Positions 1 through 5,588 of a DNA stretch of 6,033 bases are shown piece after piece (the stretch's first letter is position 1; every line of letters starts with the position of its first letter). The position numbers and the translations under genes were made by a program. Origin of the DNA: Peptostreptococcaceae bacterium (GTDB taxonomy: Bacteria > Bacillota > Clostridia > Peptostreptococcales > Anaerovoracaceae); the NCBI GenBank assembly GCA_016650115.1, contig JAENWI010000098.1, positions 1 through 6,033 on the forward strand, in the 5' to 3' direction. The notes beneath the pieces are model-generated. The model saw only the letters and a list, made by a program, of their open reading frames with translations. It did no database searches and had not been told where the DNA came from.

Positions 1-1
1 A

Positions 2-163
2 GAATCCTGTCAAAACATGACCTTCGCATTACGTGATTTAATCCACAACCTTAAACAAATCTACGGGTTTAATACAGCAGAGTTAAACATTGGCGGTTTT
101 AGGTTCAGAGTATCAAGAGACGACAGCAAGCATTCATCCATTGTTTTTAATTTGTGTCATTGA
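2..163 (+). CDS. C-terminal fragment of an unrecognised protein (5' end outside window)
   Basis: An open frame enters from the left edge and runs 53 codons to a TGA at 161-163. I do not recognise the family. The visible part begins with a probable amphipathic helix (around ALRDLIHNLKQIYG), then a glycine turn and a basic strand-like segment (NIGGFRFRVSRDDSK), and ends in NLCH. It has no transmembrane stretch or obvious catalytic motif. The two other plus frames are broken by stops in the region I checked, and the composition looks protein-like, which favours a real gene. It converges on tyrS, and hairpins able to terminate in either direction lie about 40 bases past its stop. A chance open frame of this length remains possible, and no function is offered. 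Confidence 0.45.
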   Translation, partial: ESCQNMTFALRDLIHNLKQIYGFNTAELNIGGFRFRVSRDDSKHSSIVFNLCH

Positions 164-203
164 CATAGCTGCAACTATCCACGCATCCTTCATTGAAATA
201 AAA

Positions 204-235
204 AGCCCGGGCAACTGATTACAGCTGTCCGGGTT
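204..235 (-). terminator. Rho-independent terminator (second hairpin downstream of tyrS)
   Basis: Arms AGCCCGG (204-210) and CCGGGTT (229-235) form a 7-bp stem with one G-U pair around an 18-base loop. Read on the minus strand, the hairpin is followed by TTTTTATTTC, a good U-tract, so it should end tyrS transcription. On the plus strand it is followed by a weaker AATTTATTTT tract and could also stop the convergent gene ending at 163. Confidence 0.65.
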
Positions 236-260
236 AATTTATTTTGGTTAGTTTTGAGAC

Positions 261-300
261 AATAATCCTGAGCAACTGATTGCAGCCTATCGGGATTATT
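261..300. terminator. Hairpin terminator directly after tyrS, possibly bidirectional
   Basis: AATAATCCTG (261-270) pairs with CGGGATTATT (291-300), a 10-bp stem with one G-U pair. A small inner GCAA/TTGC helix lies in the loop. It starts 8 bases after the tyrS stop codon. The U-rich tail is better on the plus strand (TTTTCTTT) than on the minus strand, so tyrS transcripts may rely partly on the next hairpin at 204-235. Confidence 0.65.
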
Positions 301-308
301 TTCTTTAA

Positions 309-1568
309 TCAGTTTATGTCTATCATATGGAATGTTTTTTTACCCTTCTTGATCAGAAGCTTGCCATCCGTAAACATTTCCGTTGTAATCATTAATTTGG
401 CATCGGTAACCTTTTCATCGTCAATCATAAGGCCACCCTGCTCAATCGTCCTGAAGGCTTCACCTCTACTTGGCACCAGTTTCAACTGATGCATGATGGA
501 AACGATCCCCAGCCCTTCCCCTTCAAAATCAGCCGCAGCCATTTTTGTAGTTGGAATGTTCTCTAGACTGGTGCCGCCGGAAAATGCCGCCTTTGCCCCT
601 TCCTGTGCCTTTACAGCCTCATCCTCGCCGTGAACCAGTCTGGTCACTTCAAAGGCAAGTATTTCCTTTGCTTTATTGATTTCCGCCCCGTCAAGACTGG
701 CAAGAGTTTCCACCTCTTCCATCGGCAGGAAAGTTAACATGGATAAACATGTGCGAACATCTGCATCTTCAACATTTCTCCAATACTGATAAAATTCATA
801 AGGCGATGTCTTCGTTGCATCAAGCCACAATGCACCCTTTTGTGTCTTACCCATCTTAATGCCTTCGCTCGTCGTAAGAAGCGCAAAAGTCATTCCGTAA
901 ACCTGTTCACCAAGTTCACGCCTGATCAGGTCAACACCACCAAGAATATTTGACCATTGATCATCTCCACCAAACTGCATTTTGCAATTATATCGCTTGT
1001 ATAACTCCAGAAAGTCATAAGACTGCATAATCATATAATTGAACTCTAAAAAGCTAAGCCCTGATTCCATTCTCTGCTTAAAGCATTCAGCCGAAAGCAT
1101 TCTGTTTACCGAAAAATGCCTTCCGATATCACGAATAAACTGCAGATAATTCAGTTTCGTCAGCCAGTCTGCATTATTATCTATGATGGCCTTGTCTCCA
1201 CTGAAATCAATAAATTTGCCAAATAATTTTTCAAACTTTGCACTATTTTCAAAAATAGTATCATTTGTCATCATTTGTCTCATATCAGATCTTCCAGATG
1301 GATCTCCCACCATAGCAGTGCCGGACCCAATTAAAACGATAGGAGTATGACCATACTTCTGCATGTACATCATAATGATTACCTGCATAAAATGTCCCAC
1401 ATGAAGAGAATCCGCAGTCGGATCAAAACCAATGTAAAACTTGATTTTTTCCTTCTCCAGAAGTTCTCTAATCTCATCCTCATGAGTTGTCTGCTTGATA
1501 AAGCCTCTTTCTTTTAAAACATCAAACACATTGGTGTGTTTACTTACATCATCTCTAATAAAATTCAT
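309..1568 (-). CDS. tyrS: Tyrosyl-tRNA synthetase (TyrRS)
   Basis: A cytoplasmic class I aminoacyl-tRNA synthetase of 419 residues that charges tRNA-Tyr with tyrosine using ATP, a normal length for bacterial TyrRS. The Rossmann catalytic domain shows the HIGH signature as HVGH (residues 56-59), the tyrosine-pocket segment around YMIMQSYDF (178-186), GGDDQW (200-205) and the KMSKS loop as KMGKT (238-242). An S4-like RNA-binding domain occupies roughly residues 352-419. The start is ATG at 1568 because GGAGG lies 4 bases upstream and the product then begins MNFIRDDV. An in-frame extension to 1643 has no ribosome binding site and runs into repeats. It lies 180 bases after upp and ends in TGA at a double hairpin. 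No T-box leader, common for clostridial tyrS, was found. Confidence 0.97.
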   Translation of the reverse strand: MNFIRDDVSKHTNVFDVLKERGFIKQTTHEDEIRELLEKEKIKFYIGFDPTADSLHVGHFMQVIIMMYMQKYGHTPIVLIGSGTAMVGDPSGRSDMRQMMTNDTIFENSAKFEKLFGKFIDFSGDKAIIDNNADWLTKLNYLQFIRDIGRHFSVNRMLSAECFKQRMESGLSFLEFNYMIMQSYDFLELYKRYNCKMQFGGDDQWSNILGGVDLIRRELGEQVYGMTFALLTTSEGIKMGKTQKGALWLDATKTSPYEFYQYWRNVEDADVRTCLSMLTFLPMEEVETLASLDGAEINKAKEILAFEVTRLVHGEDEAVKAQEGAKAAFSGGTSLENIPTTKMAAADFEGEGLGIVSIMHQLKLVPSRGEAFRTIEQGGLMIDDEKVTDAKLMITTEMFTDGKLLIKKGKKTFHMIDIN

Positions 1569-1572
1569 GTTT

Positions 1573-1577
1573 CCTCC
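1573..1577 (-). promoter_or_regulatory. Ribosome binding site that fixes the tyrS start
   Basis: GGAGG on the minus strand, 4 bases before the ATG at 1568. It lies just outside the large hairpin whose near edge is at 1587, so the hairpin does not cover it directly. Confidence 0.8.
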
Positions 1578-1586
1578 ATGTTTACA

Positions 1587-1664
1587 AGCCCAATATAAGC
1601 AGCCTATAATGGGCTTGCTTCTTACTTTATCTGGCAAGCCCATTCTAGACTGCTTATATGGGCT
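1587..1664 (-). repeat. Long imperfect inverted repeat (31-bp arms) in the tyrS leader
   Basis: The arm 1587-1618 is nearly the reverse complement of 1634-1664: 29 of 31 pairs match with one bulged base, around a 15-base loop. Transcribed toward tyrS it would form a strong hairpin ending about 10 bases before the Shine-Dalgarno. It has no following U-tract, so it is not a standard terminator. The 33-bp piece 1585-1617 itself has perfect 8-bp terminal inverted repeats (CAAGCCCA and TGGGCTTG), so the structure looks like two opposed copies of a small palindromic repeat. Confidence 0.8.
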
Positions 1665-1745
1665 GCCTTTTTGGGCTTGCTTCTTACTTTATCTGGCAAG
1701 CTCCTTCTAGGCTGCTTATGTGGGCTGCCTTTTATGGGCTTGCTT
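1611..1745. repeat. 62-63 bp tandem repeat between upp and tyrS
   Basis: Units begin with GGGCTTGCTT at 1611, 1673 and 1736, giving periods of 62 and 63 bp; the third copy is only a stub next to the upp stop codon. Units 1 and 2 are identical over their first 29 bases and differ at a few positions later. Within unit 1, GGGCTTGC (1611-1618) and GCAAGCCC (1634-1641) form a perfect 8-bp inverted pair. The period is not a multiple of 3 and I see no coding in it. Confidence 0.85.
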
Positions 1746-1748
1746 TTC

Positions 1749-2378
1749 TTATTTTGTACCGTATAATCTGTCCCCTGCATCACCTAATCCAGGTACAATA
1801 TATTTATTTTCATTTAAATGGCTGTCTTTCGCTGCAATAAAAATGTCTACATCAGGATGTGCCTTCTGTAATACTTCAATGCCCTCAGGTGCTGCAATGA
1901 TGCACATGAATATTATATTTTTTGCACCTTTTGCTTTAATGAAATCTATTGCGGCTGCTGCACTTCCACCGGTTGCCAACATTGGATCTACAACGAAAAC
2001 TTCTCTTTTATCAATATCATTCGGTAACTTGCAGTAATATTCCACTGGCAGGTGGGTTTCTGGGTCTCTATAAAGTCCGACGTGTCCAACCTTTGCGTTT
2101 GGAATCAATGCCAGCATTCCGTCCACCATTCCAAGTCCAGCTCTCAAGATAGGAACAATGGCAATATCCTCGCCTTTCAACATTTTAACCTTTGCATCAC
2201 ACATAGGCGTTGTAATGTTCACTTCCTCTAATGGGAGATTTCTGGTTGCTTCATAGGCCATTAATGTTGCAATTTCTTTTACAAGTTCTCTGAAATCTTT
2301 TACGCTTGTTTCGGTCATACGAATCATTGCAGTCTTGTGCTGAATTAGCGGATGATCAAATACATATACCTTACCCAT
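1749..2378 (-). CDS. upp: Uracil phosphoribosyltransferase
   Basis: This cytoplasmic salvage enzyme converts uracil and PRPP to UMP and pyrophosphate. The 209-residue product matches the usual family length. It opens with MGKVYVFDHPLIQHK, typical of Bacillota Upp. It has the PRPP-binding loop VVDPMLATGGSA (residues 129-140) and the C-terminal uracil-binding segment YIVPGLGDAGDR (193-204). The start is ATG at 2378, with GGAGG 8 bases upstream. The frame stays open to 2402, but the earlier in-frame starts lie on or upstream of that GGAGG and would add 8 residues not found in the family. It follows rpiB by 111 bases. RpiB feeds ribose-5-phosphate to PRPP synthesis, which fits the pairing. I see no strong separate promoter. 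Confidence 0.98.
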   Translation of the reverse strand: MGKVYVFDHPLIQHKTAMIRMTETSVKDFRELVKEIATLMAYEATRNLPLEEVNITTPMCDAKVKMLKGEDIAIVPILRAGLGMVDGMLALIPNAKVGHVGLYRDPETHLPVEYYCKLPNDIDKREVFVVDPMLATGGSAAAAIDFIKAKGAKNIIFMCIIAAPEGIEVLQKAHPDVDIFIAAKDSHLNENKYIVPGLGDAGDRLYGTK

Positions 2379-2386
2379 TTTTGTTA

Positions 2387-2391
2387 CCTCC
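2387..2391 (-). promoter_or_regulatory. Ribosome binding site that fixes the upp start
   Basis: GGAGG on the minus strand with an 8-base spacer to the ATG at 2378. It decides against the in-frame ATG codons at 2393 and 2402. Confidence 0.8.
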
Positions 2392-2416
2392 ATAATAAAC
2401 AATAATTTATTTACAC

Positions 2417-2429
2417 GGCACGAAGTGCC
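2417..2429 (-). other. Small hairpin upstream of upp
   Basis: GGCAC and GTGCC pair around a 3-base loop, giving a short stable hairpin in the rpiB-upp spacer. On the minus strand it is followed by GTGTAAATAAATTATT, which is AU-rich but not a proper U-tract. It may be a weak attenuator or an RNA-stability element; the role is inferred only. Confidence 0.35.
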
Positions 2430-2446
2430 ACTTCTGACTGGTTGTT

Positions 2447-2495
2447 CCGGCTGGCCGGCTGGCCCGGCCGGTTTATCTGCCTGCCCGGTTTATCT
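2447..2495. repeat. GC-rich repeat island between rpiB and upp
   Basis: Bases 2447-2471 are almost entirely G and C. They contain two overlapping GGCTGG words and an inverted repeat, GGCCGG (2453-2458) with CCGGCC (2464-2469), able to form a 6-bp hairpin. Adjacent to it, CCGGTTTATCT occurs at 2468-2478 and 2485-2495 (period 17); the second copy overlaps the rpiB stop codon. No U-tract follows, so termination is unlikely. Confidence 0.7.
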
Positions 2496-2927
2496 CATCT
2501 GGTTTAATAAGTCAACACGTTTCTGGTGTCTGCCACCTTCAAACTCAGTATTAAGCCAAGTCTTCACTATTTCCAAAGCAGTTTCCAATTCAGTTGTTCT
2601 GCCTCCTAAGGCAAGAACATTGGCGTCATTGTGGCAGCTGGCCATTTCGGCCATAAATACAGATGTACAAAGCGCGCACCTGACACCTTTCACCTTGTTT
2701 GCTGCAATGGAAACACCTATTCCTGTTCCGCAGAATACAATCCCCTTTTCTGCGATACCAGCCATTACGGCTTCTCCACAGATTCTTCCATAATTTGGAT
2801 AATCAACGGAGTCGGTGCCGTTTGTGGTCCCTAAATCCAGGATTTCATATCCTTTTGACAACAGGTTTTTTTTAATATCTTCCTTCAGTTCAAAGCCACC
2901 ATGGTCGCTCGCCAATGCTATTTTCAT
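2490..2927 (-). CDS. rpiB: Ribose-5-phosphate isomerase B
   Basis: This cytoplasmic enzyme of the RpiB/LacAB fold interconverts ribulose-5-phosphate and ribose-5-phosphate in the non-oxidative pentose phosphate pathway. Its 145 residues are a full-length match for the family. Visible signatures are SDHGG near the N terminus (D8, H9), CGTGIG (66-71) with the catalytic C66, H99 in SCHNDANVLALGGR, and phosphate-site arginines in GGRHQKR (R133, R137). The ATG at 2927 follows an AGGGGG ribosome binding site that overlaps the sua5 stop codon, so the two genes are only 9 bases apart and probably co-translated. LacA/LacB is less likely because the catalytic Cys and the RpiB-like context are intact and there is no paired second subunit. 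Confidence 0.96.
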   Translation of the reverse strand: MKIALASDHGGFELKEDIKKNLLSKGYEILDLGTTNGTDSVDYPNYGRICGEAVMAGIAEKGIVFCGTGIGVSIAANKVKGVRCALCTSVFMAEMASCHNDANVLALGGRTTELETALEIVKTWLNTEFEGGRHQKRVDLLNQMR

Positions 2928-2936
2928 AATTTCCCC

Positions 2937-3989
2937 CTATACTTTTGCTATATTATAGCCCGATGACTTTAACATTCTATTCATTACTGCAAAACCAACT
3001 CCATCTTTGTCACTCAATGCTCCCGCCAGAATCAGATCTACATTTTGTTCGTCCAGTTCTCTCAGGTTTGAGAAAAAATCGTGAGCCGCCTCTATAAATG
3101 CCTGTTCTTCGAAAAGGATCACTCCCACCTTCAAGCCGATTCTCTCGTTCAAAACCTTCAATCTCTCAATTTCCGACTTCACCCTGTCTCGCTGTCCTTC
3201 TATAATCGTCATTTGCGCGTTGGGCGCATAATGCTTGTATTTCATCCCCGGCGACTTTGGTGCCGGCGAATTCATTTCTCCTTGTCCGTTTAAACCCAAC
3301 CCCCCTTGACCATTCAAACCCAAAGTTCCTTGTCCATCTGCAAATAATGTCGGATCAAATTCCACAGTTTCCCCGATTGCCGCCTCTATGTTTTCTGCGG
3401 TAATAATCCCAGGTCTTAAGATAGTCGCGACCTCTGAGGATACGTCAAGAACCGTGGATTCTATTCCAACCCTGCAATCCGCTCCACAAACAATGGCATC
3501 TATTTTCCCGTCAAGATCATCAATGACATGACTTGCCTTTGTCGGGCTTGGTTTTCCTGAAAGATTCGCACTTGGTGCCGCGATCGGGCATCCGGCAAGG
3601 GTGATTATTTTAAGCGCAACTTTATCATCAGGCATTCTAACAGCTACTGTATCAAGCCCACCTGTTGTAATATCAGGCACTTCAGCTTTTTTAGGAACCA
3701 CTAACGTGAGCGGTCCCGGCCAGAAATTTTCAATCAGCTTAATAATCCGTTGACTCAATGCCGGAGTAAGCTGCCCAATATCGCTGGCTCTTGAAATATG
3801 AACAATCATTGGATTGTCACTTGGTCTGCCTTTTGCTTCATACACCTTCGCAACCGCCTCCGGGTCAAGTGCATTCGCACCTAGTCCATAGACCGTTTCA
3901 GTTGGGAATGCAACAAGCCCCCCATTTTTCAATATGCAGGCGGCTGCCTGCAAATCGGTATCACTTGTATTTAATTGTTGTGTTTTCAT
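2937..3989 (-). CDS. sua5: Threonylcarbamoyl-AMP synthase, Sua5 type
   Basis: Makes L-threonylcarbamoyl-AMP from threonine, bicarbonate and ATP, the first step of the t6A37 modification of ANN-decoding tRNAs, completed by TsaB/D/E. It has 350 residues, the two-domain Sua5 form rather than the short TsaC form. The YrdC domain spans about residues 10-200, with FPTETVYGLG (28-37), KGRPSDNP (53-60) and the PSANLSG motif (139-145). A linker ending in SPGMKYKHYAP (246-256) leads to the Sua5 domain (about 258-350). The ATG at 3989 has GGAG 5 bases upstream. Odd feature: residues 219-237 are an 8-residue Gly/Gln/Asn repeat inserted before the conserved linker motif. It lies between prfA and rpiB, a conserved Bacillota arrangement. 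Confidence 0.96.
   Translation of the reverse strand: MKTQQLNTSDTDLQAAACILKNGGLVAFPTETVYGLGANALDPEAVAKVYEAKGRPSDNPMIVHISRASDIGQLTPALSQRIIKLIENFWPGPLTLVVPKKAEVPDITTGGLDTVAVRMPDDKVALKIITLAGCPIAAPSANLSGKPSPTKASHVIDDLDGKIDAIVCGADCRVGIESTVLDVSSEVATILRPGIITAENIEAAIGETVEFDPTLFADGQGTLGLNGQGGLGLNGQGEMNSPAPKSPGMKYKHYAPNAQMTIIEGQRDRVKSEIERLKVLNERIGLKVGVILFEEQAFIEAAHDFFSNLRELDEQNVDLILAGALSDKDGVGFAVMNRMLKSSGYNIAKV
3280..3335 (-). repeat. In-frame 24-bp tandem repeat inside sua5
   Basis: Units at 3280-3303 and 3304-3327 are followed by a partial copy at 3328-3335 (CCTTGTCC). The units match at about 17 of 24 positions. They encode GQGTLGLN and GQGGLGLN followed by GQG (residues 219-237). The period is a multiple of 3, so expansion keeps the frame open. 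It lies in the flexible interdomain linker. Confidence 0.85.
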
Positions 3990-4068
3990 TTTTTCTCCAT
4001 AAGTAATCCAAGAAGCTCCTTTTATGGTTCTCGCTTAGTTTAAGTCCTTGTTGTTAATCAAATTTGTA

Positions 4069-5136
4069 TTAGAAATTCTTCATTTTTTCTGCCTGGTCGT
4101 TTGTAATAAGGCCTTCTATTATTTCGTCAATATCTCCGTCCAGGAAGTAATCGAGCTTATATATCGTCATACCTATTCTATGATCGGAAACTCTCCCCTG
4201 CGGGAAGTTATAGGTTCTGATTCTTTCGCTTCGGTCTCCGCTGCCAACCTGACTTTTTCGCTGTTGTGAAACCTCGTCATTCTGTTCCTTTAATTTCATA
4301 TCATAAAGCCTAGCGCGAAGCACTTTAAAAGCCTTGTCCTTATTCTTTATCTGGGATTTTTCATCCTGACATGTTACTACAATTCCAGTAGGAATATGGG
4401 TAAGTCTAACCGCTGAATCAGTTGTATTTACTGACTGTCCTCCATTACCGGAAGACCTGTACACATCAACTCTCACATCATTTGGATCAACCTCAACCTC
4501 GACCTCATCAATTTCAGGCAGCACCGCTACGGTAGCCGCTGAAGTGTGAATACGTCCACTCGATTCAGTATCCGGAACACGCTGAACCCGATGAGTTCCA
4601 CTTTCATATTTCAATCGCGAGAAAGCACCCTTTCCCTTAATAAGCATTATAGCCTCTTTAATGCCACCTATTCCAGTGTCATTCAGTTCCATTATTTCAG
4701 TTTTCCAGCCCCGTCTTTCAGCATATCTCATGTACATTCTGACAAGATCCGCGCCAAATAATGCTGCTTCATCTCCCCCGGTTCCGGCTCTGACCTCAAG
4801 AATTACGTTCCTGTCATCATTAGGGTCTTTCGGAAGAAGCGCAAGCTGAAGTTCATCTGCAAGGATTTCAAGGGTCTTTTCCAGTTCCGAAATTTCCAAT
4901 TTAATCATATCTCTCAGCTCATCGTCCATGGTGCCTTGATCATACATGCCCTTGGTTTCAAAAAGCTGGTCCTTTGTCCTCTTATATTCAATGTATTTTT
5001 TAACAATAGGCTCCATCTCCGACATTTCCTTTATGTGCTTCTGCCAGACACGCTGATCATTAATAATATCAGGATCGGATACCTTCATGGAAAGTTCCTC
5101 GTATTTTGCAACTATAAAATCCAATTTTCCGTACAT
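4069..5136 (-). CDS. prfA: Peptide chain release factor 1 (RF1)
   Basis: Recognises UAA and UAG in the ribosomal A site and triggers release of the nascent peptide. It has 355 residues, normal for RF1. An N-terminal coiled-coil-rich domain occupies about residues 1-100. The codon-recognition motif is PDT (188-190) in RVPDTESSGRIHTSA, the PxT type of RF1 and not the SPF of RF2. The catalytic GGQ (232-234) sits in SSGNGGQSVNTTDS, the glutamine that PrmC methylates. The ATG at 5136 has AGGAG about 6 bases upstream. It is the first gene of the downstream group, with its own promoter behind the rpmE terminator. prmC, which often adjoins prfA, is not in the window. The stop is TAA at 4069-4071, and sua5 begins 79 bases later with no terminator between. 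Confidence 0.98.
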   Translation of the reverse strand: MYGKLDFIVAKYEELSMKVSDPDIINDQRVWQKHIKEMSEMEPIVKKYIEYKRTKDQLFETKGMYDQGTMDDELRDMIKLEISELEKTLEILADELQLALLPKDPNDDRNVILEVRAGTGGDEAALFGADLVRMYMRYAERRGWKTEIMELNDTGIGGIKEAIMLIKGKGAFSRLKYESGTHRVQRVPDTESSGRIHTSAATVAVLPEIDEVEVEVDPNDVRVDVYRSSGNGGQSVNTTDSAVRLTHIPTGIVVTCQDEKSQIKNKDKAFKVLRARLYDMKLKEQNDEVSQQRKSQVGSGDRSERIRTYNFPQGRVSDHRIGMTIYKLDYFLDGDIDEIIEGLITNDQAEKMKNF

Positions 5137-5198
5137 TTTCTTCTCCTTCGTGGCCGCTTTTGCTGATCAAAGGCGACTTTTGAGTTTTTATTTTCATC

Positions 5199-5213
5199 GA
5201 GTAACTGTTACTC
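5199..5213. promoter_or_regulatory. Perfect palindrome in the prfA leader
   Basis: GAGTAACTGTTACTC is a perfect odd-centred palindrome about 65 bases upstream of prfA, downstream of the predicted promoter. As RNA it can form a 6-bp stem with a 3-base loop. As DNA it has the form of an operator site. A partial second copy lies in the next repeat unit (around 5223-5237). The regulator, if any, is unknown. Confidence 0.45.
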
Positions 5214-5249
5214 ATCTCTAACTACTAACTGTTACTCGTCTCTAACTAC
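5202..5249. repeat. 24-bp tandem repeat upstream of prfA
   Basis: Units at 5202-5225 and 5226-5249 differ at a single position (A/G), and a third partial copy continues as TAATTGTA into the predicted -10 box. They would form most of the start of the prfA transcript leader. No coding frame is evident. Confidence 0.85.
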
Positions 5250-5251
5250 TA

Positions 5252-5280
5252 ATTGTACCACATTTTTAGCCTAAAAAAAA
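5252..5280 (-). promoter_or_regulatory. Predicted promoter of prfA (extended -10)
   Basis: On the minus strand TGGTACAAT contains a -10 hexamer TACAAT (5252-5257) with an upstream TG extension. The -35 position 17 bases upstream is the T-run of the rpmE terminator (5275-5280), a poor match, so the extended -10 would have to carry it. It explains how prfA and the downstream genes are transcribed past the rpmE terminator. The predicted transcript starts near 5246. Confidence 0.55.
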
Positions 5281-5302
5281 CTGGAAATTTGCATTTCCAG
5301 TT
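5273..5302 (-). terminator. Rho-independent terminator of rpmE
   Basis: AACTGGAAAT (5279-5288) and ATTTCCAGTT (5293-5302) form a perfect 10-bp stem with a 4-base loop. On the minus strand it is followed by an unbroken T-run through 5273. It begins 12 bases after the rpmE stop codon and separates rpmE from prfA. Confidence 0.9.
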
Positions 5303-5314
5303 AATTTCTAATTG

Positions 5315-5515
5315 CTACTCAATGTGATATTTTGTCTTGAACTTTTCAACACGTCCACCACGGTTTATAAATTTCTGCTGACCCGTAAAGAACGGATGGC
5401 AGGCAGAACAAACTTCTAATCTAATTTCCGGTTTTATCGACTTAGTTACAAATGTGTTGCCACATGCGCAAGTAACTGTGCATTCTTTAAAATCAGGATG
5501 TATACCTTCCTTCAT
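5315..5515 (-). CDS. rpmE: 50S ribosomal protein L31, zinc-binding type
   Basis: A large-subunit protein at the intersubunit bridge region, 66 residues, typical of the L31 A type. It starts MKEGIHPDF and contains the four zinc ligands C16 and C18 (TCACGN) and C36 and C39 (VCSACHPFFTG), so it is the zinc-containing form rather than the Cys-less paralogue (ykgM/ytiA type) used under zinc limitation. The conserved GGRVEKFKTKY C-terminal segment is present. The ATG at 5515 is preceded by GAGGTGA. An in-frame TTG at 5569 would add 18 residues absent from the family and would run into the leader hairpin, so it is rejected. It has its own promoter and terminator and is probably a single-gene transcript. 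Confidence 0.97.
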   Translation of the reverse strand: MKEGIHPDFKECTVTCACGNTFVTKSIKPEIRLEVCSACHPFFTGQQKFINRGGRVEKFKTKYHIE

Positions 5516-5520
5516 GCTTT

Positions 5521-5527
5521 TCACCTC
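5521..5527 (-). promoter_or_regulatory. Ribosome binding site of rpmE
   Basis: GAGGTGA on the minus strand, 5 bases before the ATG at 5515. It decides the start against the upstream TTG. Confidence 0.8.
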
Positions 5528-5540
5528 TTTCTTAATCTCT

Positions 5541-5580
5541 TGTAGTTCGGCCTTGCTCAAATATATCAAATAGAACTACA
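5541..5580 (-). promoter_or_regulatory. Hairpin in the rpmE 5' leader, candidate L31 autoregulatory leader
   Basis: TGTAGTTC at 5541-5548 and GAACTACA at 5573-5580 are perfect 8-bp complements around a 24-base loop. The stem begins within about 2 bases of the predicted transcription start and ends about 14 bases before the ribosome binding site. Ribosomal-protein genes, including L31 in several phyla, are known to use structured leaders that bind their own product. Whether this one matches a described L31 leader family cannot be judged by eye. Confidence 0.55.
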
Positions 5581-5588
5581 GCCCTTAT

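Larger units (their letters stand above)
200..315. repeat. Diverged 61-bp tandem duplication of the tyrS terminator region
   Basis: Bases 200-254 align without gaps to 261-315 at an offset of exactly 61, with 39 of 55 positions identical by my count. The shared core is GCAACTGATT at 211 and 272. Each copy forms its own hairpin with this core in the loop. The right copy includes the tyrS stop codon and its last codons (309-315), so the left copy looks like a decayed duplicate of the tyrS 3' end plus terminator. Confidence 0.6.

Noticed and set aside
1569..1643. Longer tyrS start at 1643
   Set aside because: The extra 25 residues are translated repeat sequence, have no ribosome binding site, and are not expected in TyrRS; the ATG at 1568 has GGAGG.
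1569..1748. T-box riboswitch upstream of tyrS
   Set aside because: No sequence resembling the conserved antiterminator box (AGGGTGGNACCGCG) or a specifier stem is present on the minus strand; the spacer is made of repeats.
3986..4000. Tiny upstream frame MEKK whose TGA overlaps the sua5 ATG
   Set aside because: Only four codons, formed by the Shine-Dalgarno and A-run itself, with no good ribosome binding site of its own; probably chance.
4546..5166. Several plus-strand frames opposite prfA and similar ones opposite other genes
   Set aside because: They lie antisense to clearly conserved genes, have no recognisable domains, and are explained as shadows of the coding strand.
5516..5569. Longer rpmE start at a TTG (5569)
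   Set aside because: It would add 18 residues not seen in L31 and lies inside the leader hairpin; the ATG at 5515 has a strong ribosome binding site.
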